From the NCBI GenBank assembly GCA_030433275.1, contig JAUILK010000001.1, forward strand, positions 1 to 64,000: a stretch of DNA of 64,000 nt, written 5' to 3'. Under the pieces are notes generated by a model, which was not told the origin of the DNA, ran no database searches, and saw nothing but the letters and a program-made list of their open reading frames with translations. Both the position numbers and the translations under genes were made by a program. This stretch comes from Gammaproteobacteria bacterium. GTDB lineage: Bacteria; Pseudomonadota; Gammaproteobacteria; Nitrococcales; Nitrococcaceae. Of this stretch, positions 44,956 to 54,148 are shown piece after piece (position 1 is the stretch's first letter; every line of letters starts with the position of its first letter).

Positions 44956-45413
44956 CAGTCACCTCCTTCGTTCTCGAACAGATGGAGATAAGCGTCGTAT
45001 CCGGCGCTGTCCAATTCGTCGCGATGGATGAAACGCAACGCAGCGGAATTGATGCAATAACGCAGGCCTCCGCACTCGCGCGGGCCATCGGGAAAAACGT
45101 GCCCGAGATGGCTGTTGCCATACCTGGAACGCACCTCGGTACGGATCATACCGTGGCTTGCATCACGATTCTCGATGACGTTGTCCGTCTCCACCGGCCG
45201 GGTGAAGCTCGGCCAGCCGGTGCCGCTGTCGAATTTGTCCACGGACGCGAACAAAGGCTCGCCGGAGACCACGTCGACGTACAGACCCGGCTCCTTGTTG
45301 TCCCAGAAGGCGTTCGCGAACGGCGGCTCGGTTCCGTCCTGCTGGGTGACGCGGTGCTGCTCCGGGGTCAGGCCCGCCAAGGCCTCGGGGCTCTTGCGGT
45401 ACTCGGCTTTCAT
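44955..45413 (-). CDS. msrB: Peptide methionine (R)-sulfoxide reductase
   Basis: MsrB repairs the R-epimer of methionine sulfoxide. The 152-residue protein has [33 protein letters not shown] and the catalytic Cys in [12 protein letters not shown]. The two CxxC zinc sites of many MsrBs are absent, so it is the zinc-free type. AGGAGA before the ATG at 45413 fixes the start; the open frame extends 26 codons more. It is cotranscribed with msrA. Confidence 0.96.
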   Translation of the reverse strand: MKAEYRKSPEALAGLTPEQHRVTQQDGTEPPFANAFWDNKEPGLYVDVVSGEPLFASVDKFDSGTGWPSFTRPVETDNVIENRDASHGMIRTEVRSRYGNSHLGHVFPDGPRECGGLRYCINSAALRFIHRDELDSAGYDAYLHLFENEGGD

Positions 45414-45879
45414 GGTTTTTCTCCTTGCGGTTGGGCGGATGACGTTGCCTGAAGCATCAATGTCCCACACGCAGCACACAACCGACAGCACGGCGATCGT
45501 AGTTCCATCGTGCCGATGAGTGAGAGACGTTCTACACGCGGTAGCATCGCAATACAGTCAGCAGGTGAATGTCCTGTTGCTGGCCAATCCCTGGATAACG
45601 CCGGCTTCATGCGCGGTGAACGTCGTGCTTATGAACCAGGCGAACCCGATGCTCACCGCACAGACAAGGCCAGGTTAGCACGGACCGACCGGTCAAGTAT
45701 TACTCTCCCAACACGCAGACCAGCCACGCCAACACCCAATTAATTCATTTAAAATCAATTATTTAATAATAAAAAGAACCTGTTTCAGGGAACACGGCTG
45801 CGAGGCTCCAAACGCACGAAGCGGCGGTTCTCGCATAGTTCTTCTTACCGTTGACCTCTCCCGCAATGCTTGCCTGCCT
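45414..45879. other. Intergenic region between msrB and regulator
   Basis: A 466-bp stretch with no recognised gene. It holds the msrB promoter region on the left and an AT-rich segment at about 45735-45785 that would be the end of the regulator transcript. No regulatory motif is recognised. Confidence 0.4.
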
Positions 45880-46941
45880 CTAAGGCACACCGGGCGGTAA
45901 CATCGCATCAGTCTCGACGTTCATACCGATCATCGGCTGGAACAAACGCCTGTACTGGCGCGGACTCAGCCCGGTGCGGCGTTTGAACAACCGACGAAAA
46001 AAAGAGGCATCCTCATAACCGACCTGGGCGCTGATCGCGTCCACCGGACTATGAGTGCTTTCCAGAATTCGCTTTGCCTCCTCGATGCGTAGATTCTGCA
46101 CATAGTCGATCAACGTCGCACCCGTCGCCGCCTTGAACCGCCGTTTCAAGGTCCGCTCGGGAAGACCGGAGTGTGTCACCATGCTCTGTAACACGTCTCT
46201 CTCCGGATGATGCTTCGCAAGCCACTGCTCACAAGCGTTGACCACCGAGTCGGCGTGCGGTGCGTGCCGCACGAGCGGACCATACGGTAATTGCCCCTCA
46301 TCATGCCATTTCAGTAGATACACTTTGGCAATACGCATGGCTTCACCGGGACTGCCGTAGCGCGCAATGATGTGCAGCGCAAGATCATGCCATGAGGTTG
46401 CCCCGCCCGCCGTCACAATACTCCCCGCCGGATCGGCGAAGACGAGATTGGGTTCCGGCCGAAAGCGCACCTTGGGATAGTGGCGCCGGAACAACTCCCG
46501 GTAACCCCAGTGCGAAGTGGCCTCACAACCGTCGAGCAGACCGGTTTCCGCCAGCATGATGGCGCCGGAGCATGCCGAGTAGATTGCCGCCCCTTCGGTA
46601 TATTGCCGCGGAATCCACTCCATCAGCTCCGGATAGCGGCCGTGAATCCCTTCGTCCGGACCGAGCCATAGTTCCGGAAGGATCACAACCGGCGCCCTAG
46701 GATCGTCCACAACGCCGAAATCGGGCCTCACCGGAATTCCGTTGCCGCAATCAAAGGGCTGCCGCTGCGAAGAAACAATCCGCACGGAAAACAGCGGCTG
46801 CTCAGCGGAGCGGCGCACCAATTGCTGCCACAACGTACCCGCCGCCATCAGCACATCCAGCATGCCATATAAAGCCGAGCCTGCGGTCTCGGGTACCGCG
46901 ACGATCAGCACGTCAATCGGCTTTGCTTGAGTGCGGGCCAT
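45880..46941 (-). CDS. GlxA-type AraC-family regulator (DJ-1/PfpI + HTH)
   Basis: A 353-residue transcriptional regulator. The N-terminal DJ-1/PfpI-like domain (about 10-200) has the nucleophile-elbow-like IYSACSGAIMLAETGLLDG. The C-terminal AraC double helix-turn-helix (about 230-335) ends with VGYEDASFFRRLFKRRTGLSP. It is divergent from the OsmC-family gene, a typical place for its target. Ligand unknown; the DJ-1 domain probably senses a small molecule. A paralogue lies at 50991-52001. Confidence 0.9.
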   Translation of the reverse strand: MARTQAKPIDVLIVAVPETAGSALYGMLDVLMAAGTLWQQLVRRSAEQPLFSVRIVSSQRQPFDCGNGIPVRPDFGVVDDPRAPVVILPELWLGPDEGIHGRYPELMEWIPRQYTEGAAIYSACSGAIMLAETGLLDGCEATSHWGYRELFRRHYPKVRFRPEPNLVFADPAGSIVTAGGATSWHDLALHIIARYGSPGEAMRIAKVYLLKWHDEGQLPYGPLVRHAPHADSVVNACEQWLAKHHPERDVLQSMVTHSGLPERTLKRRFKAATGATLIDYVQNLRIEEAKRILESTHSPVDAISAQVGYEDASFFRRLFKRRTGLSPRQYRRLFQPMIGMNVETDAMLPPGVP

Positions 46942-47137
46942 AGGAGTTCTCTATTAAGTGGCAAAAAAAGCCTGTTTTTGTCAAAAATCCCTCTTACTAC
47001 GGGTAGTGTCAAAGCCTATCGTATCTCTCACTGGGTGCAGCTACAGCGTGTGGCGCCAAGCGACCCAGAAACCCACTTGGGCACCAGCCTGTGAGACAGA
47101 TACACGAACCGGATCGATAGCGAAGGAGACGATGACC

Positions 47138-47722
47138 ATGAACGCTTCATCCAACGATACCCGCAATGGTTTTAACGTCGATCAAATGAATCAGACTGTC
47201 GAAGCGCTCCGCCAGGACCCATCTCTCGCTCAGTTCGAATTTCGCGCGCGTAACCGCTGGATCGGCGGCGGTGAAAATCGCTCCACTATTCAGTCCTTCT
47301 ATGGCGCCGGGCGCGAAGACGACTCCCGGGAGGAGCCCTTCGTGTTCATCAACGGTGAGCCTCCCGTCCTGTTGGGCAACAACGAGGGCGGCAATCCGGT
47401 CGAGTTTTTGCTGCACGCGCTGGCCGGATGTGTCACCACGACGACAGTGCTGCACGCCGCCGCCCGCGGTATACGGATCAAGTCACTTTCCACCGAGCTG
47501 ACGGGCACCATGGATCTTCAGGGGTTGCTCGCCCTGGATGAGGCGGCCCCGATCGGGTACAAGCACATTCACATCGACATGCGGATCGAAGCTGACTGCA
47601 GTGAACAGGAACTCGACGAGCTGTTGGCATTTACCAAGGCCCACTCGCCTGTATGCAACACGGTCTGCCAGCCGGTCCCGGTGACGCTGAGCAGGGTAAC
47701 GACCCGGCAAGCCGCCGCCTGA
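47138..47722 (+). CDS. OsmC-family peroxide-resistance-like protein
   Basis: A 194-residue OsmC/YhfA-like protein. It has LLHALAGCVTTTTVLHAAARG with the first redox Cys and HSPVCNTVCQPVPV with the second. The two Cys suggest reduction of organic hydroperoxides. AAGGAG at 47123 sits nine bases before the ATG at 47138, so I choose that start; an ATG two codons earlier is too close to it. It is divergent from the GlxA-type regulator and probably under its control. Confidence 0.88.
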   Translation: MNASSNDTRNGFNVDQMNQTVEALRQDPSLAQFEFRARNRWIGGGENRSTIQSFYGAGREDDSREEPFVFINGEPPVLLGNNEGGNPVEFLLHALAGCVTTTTVLHAAARGIRIKSLSTELTGTMDLQGLLALDEAAPIGYKHIHIDMRIEADCSEQELDELLAFTKAHSPVCNTVCQPVPVTLSRVTTRQAAA

Positions 47723-47963
47723 GCGCTGGCGCCAGCCACATGGTCGAGACGTGCCACGTTCTATGTCAGGATCGGACTCCAACTTCAACCTGAGGGTCCG
47801 ATCCTGATTCGGCCCTGTGCCGCCCGAAAAGACAATCAGCCGAATCAAAGGACGAGAACGAAGAAGGCATTTTCTCAGGATTTTCTTGCGACCGCCGAAC
47901 AACATTTTCGTAGACAGACCATGATTTCCTCTTCTATTTTGGTTTTTATAAACTGGGCTCTGT

Positions 47964-49327
47964 CCCCAATGGCACTTCTTAACCTTCTTCGGGTGGCCAT
48001 AGCGACGAACGGGATCCCTGGCTTTGGTGCGCACCCTCATTAGCAGAGGAAAGGGTTTATTACCTCGCTTGACGGCCCGCGGCCCAATTCGGCCCGGGCG
48101 ACCACCGACTCGTTGCTGTGCCATCAGCATGAGCAAACTTCCTATCTGATCCGGATCGCCACCGAGTCCATAGCGGTGCCGGCTCATCCACAGCTGCACG
48201 GTATGTTTGAAGCTGATCTGACGGGGCAAGCCACCGCTGAGGTTCGCGGCTTGCGCCATCATTGCTCGAATCAGATTGTAGGCGAGCAGATAGACCCAGA
48301 TTTCCTTCTCGGCCATCCCAGGCGTCTTGCAGCTGAGCACGTCCATCCCCAAGGTGGTTTTGAGGTGGCGCAGATCCAGTTCTATATGCCAGCGCTCCCG
48401 ATACAGCGCCTTGAGCTCGGATTTGGAGGGGCGCTTGGGGCAGAGCCGCGTCGTTACGAGCAGCCGGCCGCCGGCATGGAATTCTCGCACGGTGAGCTCG
48501 TTGGGCGCTCTGGCGTAGTCATCAGGGCTCATCCACGCCGGGCGCTGCTTTGGCTTGGGCAGCGCGATGAGATGATCCCGTTCCCCGAGCTGTCGCCCGC
48601 GCCGAAAGTCGGTGCTGCGCCGCGGGCACCTTGCTGTTCGAAAACGCCATCGATGCCACGCTCGTGCAAGGCACAAAGCAGGAAGTAGGTGGCGAAGTAG
48701 GCGTCGCCCAGCAGCAACTCACCTCGCTCCAGGGTATCGAGCACCGAACGCAACAAACTTTGCTCATCGCCCTCTTTGCCGCGCTAGGGACCAATCGCGG
48801 CATTGAGCAGTGCACCGCTGCCGAAGCCGATCAGCCCAAGCACTCGGCACAGCGGAAATCCCAAACCAGGCTTCTGGCGGCCCGGTTGGGGGTAAGCCGC
48901 TTGATGGGCCAGCGTATCGGGCATGGGGACGGTGGTGCCGTCGACGAGACGTACCGCTTGCCCCCGCCAATGCCAATCCGCTACGGCACGCTCACTCATG
49001 CGCCGCCCGCTCCAGCGCGCCAACGATTGCACCCCCTCGAAGGGCAAGCGCTGCCGAGCACGGCAATAAGCACCCGTGTGCGTGCTGCAAACCCGCAGGC
49101 CGGTTGCAAGCCGCTTGACCGCCGCCTCGTCGACCGCATTCTGGCAGGAGCGGTCTGTGCTGAGCGCTTGGCCTAAGAACATCGACAGGGTTTCGGTCGG
49201 CGGGAACAACCGCTCGCGGTGGGCGGGCAACAGCGTTTCGACCTGATCCCGCCAATGTGGGCCGGTCAGCAAGTTGAAGAAAGCCTCGGCGTCGATCTCC
49301 TCCGCCCGTCGGCGGATTGGGCGACAT
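47964..49327 (-). pseudogene. IS4-family transposase, inactivated
   Basis: The transposase can be followed from an ATG at 49327 through three pieces. Lesions are an extra base near codon 3 (49319-49321), an in-frame TAG at 48784-48786 after GSGALLNAAIGP, and a frameshift near 48610 after HERGIDGVFEQQGARG. The DDE core shows in LVDGTTVPMPDT, GDAYFATYFLL and YRERWHIELDLRHLKTTLGM. At the 3' end the frame runs through the inverted repeat without a stop. The copy cannot make a full transposase. Confidence 0.8.
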
Positions 49328-49473
49328 TATTGTAGGCGCGCACGTTGGTTACGATGCATGAGGGCTGGCCTTCTGGGTGATGGGTGTTTGTTTGGCGACT
49401 AAGACTTTATCACCCAGGTCAGCCTTTCTCTCACCCTTTCAAGGGCTTGCCCTTAAAGTAAGTGCCATTGGGG
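47964..49473 (-). mobile_element. Degenerate IS4-family insertion sequence
   Basis: A 1.5-kb element bounded by the inverted repeat CCCCAATGGCACTT (47964-47977 and, reversed, 49460-49473). It carries a broken IS4-type transposase reading leftward. No target-site duplication was identified. It separates the OsmC gene from the methyltransferase gene. Confidence 0.75.
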
Positions 49474-49815
49474 TTTGTCCCCAAAAAATCCTTTGAAGCT
49501 TTGCCGCCAAGTCATGACGTGTGGCTTACGGATGACTCCCAGCGGCAGGTTGCTGATCACCACGGCAGAGCGCAATCATTCAAAACGAAAATCCTTGCCG
49601 GACGGCCTACCAGTCGCGTCAGGAAACGATAGTTGCAAAGTGCGCGTTGCGTATCGTAGTTGATGACCCAGTACGGTTCGGGCAGGCGGGCGGCCATGGT
49701 GGCTTTCGTAATGTGCTGTCTTCATCGAGAAGCTCCTCTCCTGCCGCCGCTGATATCAGCGCGCTTTCCCGCCATCGGACGGGGCGCAACACGCGCCCCG
49801 TCCGTGGCACCCGTG
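49474..49815. other. Remnant region beside the IS element
   Basis: No clear gene. A 49-codon minus-strand frame (49576-49725, MKTAHYESHHGRPPARTV…) is preceded by GGAGAGGAG at good spacing, downstream of the methyltransferase gene. A second 49-codon frame (49548-49697, MAARLPEPYWVINYDTQRA) overlaps it in another phase. The two may be one gene broken by a frameshift. No family is recognised. Confidence 0.35.
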
Positions 49816-50874
49816 TCAGCGACGCACCTCCATCACCAGGTTGAACGGTGTTTCCGTGGCGCGTCGGAAGTGTCCGTAACCTGCTTTCTTGAAGACATCT
49901 GCCAGGCGGGATGCGCCGGCCTGGGCGCCTAGCGCAAGTCCGACTTCTTCAGACAGGGAATGCGCACAGCACATCGTGGTTGACGCGGCGTAGTAGAGCC
50001 GGCCGATCGGGTTGATGTTGTCCTCCAGGCGATCATCGGCGTAGGGCTCGACCAGCATGACCGTGCCATCTTCGTCCAGGGTGTCACGTGCATAGCGCGC
50101 TGCCCCAACCGGATCACCCATGTCGTGCAGGCAATCGAAGTAGCAGACCAGACCGTAATCCTTGCCAGGAAAAGTCTTAGCGGTGGCCACCTCAAATGTC
50201 ACACGATCTGCCACGCCTTCGCTGTCTGCAAGTTCCCGCGCGGTTGCAATCGAGTCCTCGTGAACGTCGAAGCCAAAGAAACGCGACTCGGGGTAGGCCT
50301 TGGCCATGATCACTGTGGAATGTCCGTGACCGCAGCCAATGTCAGCAACTTTGATGCCTTTTTTCAGCTGCGCTTCGACGCCATCCAGCGTCGGCAGCCA
50401 ATTCTGCACCAAGTTGGCGCGGTAGCCGTTGCGGAAGAAGGCGGCAACACCGCAAAACAGACGATCGTGGTGTTTGTCCCAGCTCAGGCCTTTGCCGCTG
50501 CGGAAGGTTTGCAGGGATTTTGCTTCGTCCAACCACATCGATGCCGCAATATTCCAGGCATTCGGAATGAAGAAGGGACTCTCGTCGTTGGCGAGCACCA
50601 TGGCCTGCTCTGGTGTCAGGGTGAACGTCTGTGTAATGGAGTCATAGTCGATGTAGCCACCTGCGACCTGGCTGTTCAGCCATTCCCTCACGTAGCGCTC
50701 ACTGCAGGCGGTCTTTTTCGCAAGTTCCCGGGAACTGAGCGGGCCCACGCCGTCCATGGCACGATACAGTCCCAACTGATTGCCCAGGCTAATCATGACG
50801 CCCATGTAGCTGGCGGAAAGGTCATATACGGCATGTTCGACACACTGGTTGAGTTTCTGGTCGTCGAGTTGCAT
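49816..50874 (-). CDS. SAM-dependent methyltransferase with N-terminal winged helix
   Basis: A 352-residue methyltransferase. The N-terminal part (about 20-100) is a winged-helix-like dimerisation domain (SSRELAKKTACSERYVREWL) as in many O-methyltransferase-like proteins. The SAM-binding core begins at KVADIGCGHGHSTVIMAKA and continues with FFGFDVHEDSI. The overall layout resembles the Rv2258c type. The substrate is unknown. It is divergent from a second GlxA-type regulator, 116 bases away, which probably controls it. Confidence 0.85.
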   Translation of the reverse strand: MQLDDQKLNQCVEHAVYDLSASYMGVMISLGNQLGLYRAMDGVGPLSSRELAKKTACSERYVREWLNSQVAGGYIDYDSITQTFTLTPEQAMVLANDESPFFIPNAWNIAASMWLDEAKSLQTFRSGKGLSWDKHHDRLFCGVAAFFRNGYRANLVQNWLPTLDGVEAQLKKGIKVADIGCGHGHSTVIMAKAYPESRFFGFDVHEDSIATARELADSEGVADRVTFEVATAKTFPGKDYGLVCYFDCLHDMGDPVGAARYARDTLDEDGTVMLVEPYADDRLEDNINPIGRLYYAASTTMCCAHSLSEEVGLALGAQAGASRLADVFKKAGYGHFRRATETPFNLVMEVRR

Positions 50875-50990
50875 TTGCGTCCGCTCCTCGAAGGTTGGGG
50901 TGTGAACGTCATGTTTTCACTTGAGCAAAAAGCAAGTAATAGCTAGATTGGCCATTAACAAGGCATTTAGGCCATATAGCAGTATATACA

Positions 50991-52001
50991 GTGAAAAAAA
51001 GAGCGGTAATGGTCAGCCTCCTAGCGCTTCCGGAAGCGCCGCTCTCTACGGTGACCGGGCTCTACGACATCTTTTCCACGTTCGACATCGTGGTGCCCGG
51101 CGATACCCGTTTCGATATCGACCTTGTCGCCCCCACGCGGCAGCAGGTCTGTAATGCCAGCGGCCTGCCGCTCAGCGCGCACCGCAACATCGACGATGTG
51201 GATGGAACCGATCTGGTCATCGTGCCGTCATTGTGGCTGATGAACGATCAGTGGCACGTTGGGCGTTACGGCCGGCTGGTGGACTGGATCCGACGGATGT
51301 ACGAACAGGGTGCGATGGTGTGTTCTTCCTGTTCCGGTTCCTGCCTGATCGCAGAAACCGGTTTGCTCGACGGCCAGGTCGCCACCTGTCACTGGGCATA
51401 TGAAGACACCTATCGCCAGAACTTTCCGGCGGTGGATCTGCGTCTGGCGGAAGTTCTCGTTGTCAGCGGTAACGACCAGCGCCTGATCATGTCCGGTTCG
51501 GCTTCCTGCTGGCACGATCTGGCACTGTATCTGATTGCCCGACTGGTCGGGCCGGCCGCGGCTAACACCGTAGCGAAATTCTTCCTGCTGCAATGGCATG
51601 CTGACGGTCAGGCGCCATACATCACCTTTCGGGAGAAGACCGATCACGGTGACGCCGTTGTGCTCGAAGCTCAGCAATGGATGCGTGACAACCTGGATTG
51701 CCAGAACCCGGTGGAACAAATGGTGCAGCGTTCGGGATTGCCGGAAAGGAGTTTCAAGCGGCGTTTCAGGAAAGCTACCGGCTGTTCACCAATCAACTAT
51801 ATCCAGCGCCTGCGCATCGAAGCAGCCAAACAGCAACTGGAAACGGCCTATGTGGCTGTGGACGAGATCAGTTGCAGCATCGGTTACGAAGATCCGGCTT
51901 TTTTCCGTCGCCTGTTCAAACGGACGACCGGACTGACACCGAGCGCCTACCGGCGGAAGTTCCGGCTACCGATGGTATCCAGCAAACGTGCCGGCTCCTG
52001 A
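50991..52001 (+). CDS. GlxA-type AraC-family regulator, second copy
   Basis: A 336-residue paralogue of the regulator at 45880-46941. The DJ-1/PfpI domain contains VCSSCSGSCLIAETGLLDGQ, and the C-terminal AraC part ends with IGYEDPAFFRRLFKRTTGLT. The start is GTG at 50991, or possibly the ATG at 51009; neither has a strong ribosome binding site. It is divergent from the methyltransferase gene. Confidence 0.88.
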   Translation: MKKRAVMVSLLALPEAPLSTVTGLYDIFSTFDIVVPGDTRFDIDLVAPTRQQVCNASGLPLSAHRNIDDVDGTDLVIVPSLWLMNDQWHVGRYGRLVDWIRRMYEQGAMVCSSCSGSCLIAETGLLDGQVATCHWAYEDTYRQNFPAVDLRLAEVLVVSGNDQRLIMSGSASCWHDLALYLIARLVGPAAANTVAKFFLLQWHADGQAPYITFREKTDHGDAVVLEAQQWMRDNLDCQNPVEQMVQRSGLPERSFKRRFRKATGCSPINYIQRLRIEAAKQQLETAYVAVDEISCSIGYEDPAFFRRLFKRTTGLTPSAYRRKFRLPMVSSKRAGS

Positions 52002-52486
52002 CTCGGTGCGCTGTTTGCAGCAAAATTGCCGAACTAGGCCTTTTCCGCGCAATGGCGCGAGGGCCAACATACCGCCGGCGAAACATCTCGGACCACGATA
52101 TCGCTTCCGCTTGGAAGCACACGGCGTGCCGGAGAAGCGCCTGCCATGAATGGCGTGCATCCAAACGGGACCACCTTCGGCAGGCGAACGAGTTCCGCCG
52201 GCGTCAACATTGGCGCCTCGGAGATACTGATGCGATACTCGTTGCGGGACTTGCGACCAATACCCGAGCCCGGGTCCGAAAAGCCATCGACGCTGGATAC
52301 GCTCATCAGCGTAAACACCTCTACCATGGCAACTGACCGGTCAGCATCTCTGCCGTCGCGAGTTCCTTTTAGTGGGCAGGCAACGCGCCCCGAGGCCTAC
52401 CCAGGCAACACGACGGGTCCGTGTCCTACAGACTGTGCCGGGGGGCCTATAGTCGGATCAGTTGGTCACGCGTGCCGAAACCAGTG
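52002..52486. other. Gene-poor stretch with possible conjugation remnant
   Basis: No intact gene. A minus-strand frame at 52034-52327 includes GRKSRNEYRISISEAPMLTP followed by AELVRLPK, reminiscent of the C-terminal tail of VirD4/TraG coupling proteins, in which an SxSE-x-LMTPxEL-x-LP pattern is common. The similarity is short and low confidence. The rest is unassigned. Confidence 0.3.
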
Positions 52487-53356
52487 ATGCGAAGCGTTCA
52501 TGCCAGGCGAATCTCTATGCTGGATCCGGTCCGCGACTGCCGCGAGATCGTCTACCTGCTGACCTGCTACGAGTTTCCCTGGGACATCGAACGCGCCCTG
52601 GAGTTCGCCCTGTTTCGCAGCTACGCCGTGCCCTCCATATCGGGCCTGCTCGACCGGACGGGAGAGTTCACCCGGCGGCCGCGCAAGCGTTACGACGACA
52701 CCGAGTTGATCCTGGCGGAAATCCTGGAAAACGGGTTCGACACCCCGCGCGGGCAAGCCGCGCTCGAGCGTCTGAACGAAATGCACGGCCGCTTCCGCAT
52801 CGCCAACGGCGATTTTCTCTACGTCCTCAGCACCTTCGTGTTCGAGCCCCCGCGCTGGATCGATCGCTTCGGCTGGCGGCCCCTCACGGCTACGGAACGG
52901 CTCGGTTTCTTCCACTATTACCGGGAACTCGGCCGACGGATGCAGATCCGCGACATTCCCGACACCCTCGAAGCGTTCGAGCGATACAACCAGGACTACG
53001 AGGCACGACGCTTCCGGTACCGGGATACGAACCAGCGTATCGGCACCATCACCCGCGATCTGCTGCTCGGCTTCTATCTGCCGCGGTTCCTGCTGCCCCT
53101 GGGCCGACCCCTCGCCCATGCATTGATGGACGAGCCGCTGTTACAGGCGATGGGGTTCGAGCGGCCCTCCAATCTACTGCGACGCCTGGTCACGGGGAGC
53201 CTGAAGCTGCGGGCACGGCTCCAGCGATGGATGCCGCCGCGGCAACGCCCCCATTTGCTCACGCATGTCAAACGACCCACCTACCCGGAGGGATATGAGA
53301 TCGCGGAACTCGGCACGTTCGACGAGAAGCCCGGCGGCAGCGGAGCCCCGGTATGA
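52487..53356 (+). CDS. MpaB-like oxygenase (DUF2236)
   Basis: A 289-residue protein of the MpaB/DUF2236 family, heme-dependent oxygenases or ER/bacterial relatives with poorly known roles. It shows RDCREIVYLLTCYEFPWDIE and the FEPPRWIDRFGWRPLTATER segment found in the family. The frame is open upstream; the ATG at 52487 gives the usual N-terminus, though 52517 is possible. Its end overlaps the next gene by four bases, so the two products probably act together. Confidence 0.75.
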   Translation: MRSVHARRISMLDPVRDCREIVYLLTCYEFPWDIERALEFALFRSYAVPSISGLLDRTGEFTRRPRKRYDDTELILAEILENGFDTPRGQAALERLNEMHGRFRIANGDFLYVLSTFVFEPPRWIDRFGWRPLTATERLGFFHYYRELGRRMQIRDIPDTLEAFERYNQDYEARRFRYRDTNQRIGTITRDLLLGFYLPRFLLPLGRPLAHALMDEPLLQAMGFERPSNLLRRLVTGSLKLRARLQRWMPPRQRPHLLTHVKRPTYPEGYEIAELGTFDEKPGGSGAPV

Positions 53357-53853
53357 AGCCGGTCGAATTTCACCTGCGCTCGCACTGGCGCGTCCGCGGG
53401 GGCATCGATGAAGTCTTCGAAGTGATCAGCGAGCCCCTGCATTTCGTCCGCTGGTGGCCTGCCGTCTATCTGGGGGTGGAGGAGATCGAACCGGGTGATG
53501 CCGACGGCGTCGGCAGGAGGCTGAATCTCCATACCCGCGGCCTATTGCCCTACACCTTGCACTGGCAGGCCACGGCGACGCAGGTGGACAAACCCGTGCG
53601 ACTGATCATCGAGGCGCAGGGAGACCTTGAGGGCCGGGGGGAGTGGAACCTGCGCCAGGATGGCGAATGGACCCAGGTCGACTACGATTGGAAGGTGTTC
53701 GCCAACAAACCCTGGATGCGGTGCCTGACCCCACTCCTGCGGCCGGTGTTCGCGGCCAACCACCGCTGGGCGATGAATAAGGGCCAACAAGGACTCGCCC
53801 AGGAATTGCGCCGGCTACGCAACCGCCAAGCCGGCCTCGTAGTCAGTGACTGA
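53353..53853 (+). CDS. SRPBCC/START-like (polyketide cyclase type) protein
   Basis: A 166-residue protein with the Bet v 1-like SRPBCC fold (WRVRGGIDEVFEVISEPLHF, WWPAVYLGVEEIE). The fold binds hydrophobic ligands. It overlaps the MpaB-like gene by four bases (ATGA), suggesting that it presents or binds the oxygenase substrate, which is inference. Its 3' end overlaps the antisense antitoxin gene by 39 bases. Confidence 0.82.
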   Translation: MKPVEFHLRSHWRVRGGIDEVFEVISEPLHFVRWWPAVYLGVEEIEPGDADGVGRRLNLHTRGLLPYTLHWQATATQVDKPVRLIIEAQGDLEGRGEWNLRQDGEWTQVDYDWKVFANKPWMRCLTPLLRPVFAANHRWAMNKGQQGLAQELRRLRNRQAGLVVSD

Positions 53854-53991
53854 TTGCACGACGGCAACGCCGCGGCCACGGCGGATCAGCGGCACGGGCC
53901 GGTGGCTCTCGGTCACACGCTTAACCAGCTGGCTCGGGTTGACCTTCAGATTTGTGAACGGAATGACGTCCTCGGCGAACGGGGTGCGCAT
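53815..53991 (-). CDS. Short Phd/YefM-family antitoxin, orphan
   Basis: A 58-residue protein matching the DNA-binding N-terminal half of Phd/YefM antitoxins (FTNLKVNPSQLVKRVTESHR, RRGRGVAVVQSVTDYE). Normal members have about 80-90 residues; the C-terminal toxin-binding tail is missing and no toxin gene follows. TGAGGT precedes the ATG at 53991. It lies in antisense overlap with the SRPBCC gene end. It may still bind its operator, or it may be a decaying relic. Confidence 0.7.
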   Translation of the reverse strand: MRTPFAEDVIPFTNLKVNPSQLVKRVTESHRPVPLIRRGRGVAVVQSVTDYEAGLAVA

Positions 53992-54148
53992 AGTTGACCT
54001 CATGAGTCTAGAAAAGGTCATATGATTAATAGCAGCTGCTCAAGAAGCTTATCCGTAGAATCGGTTCACCTCGCTGGATAACGTCTGCAAGGCCATTCAG
54101 TGGCCGATGTTAGCGTCCATCAATGAATTAACACCATAACGAGAGCCG

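Noticed and set aside
47483-47960. Leftward extension of the IS4 transposase frame into the OsmC gene
   Set aside because: The frame simply runs out of the element through its inverted repeat; the OsmC gene on the other strand is the real gene.
45680-52340. GACCGGTC palindromes near 45690 and 52335 as TetR-type operators
   Set aside because: An 8-bp GC-rich palindrome is expected by chance in this composition, and no TetR gene is nearby.
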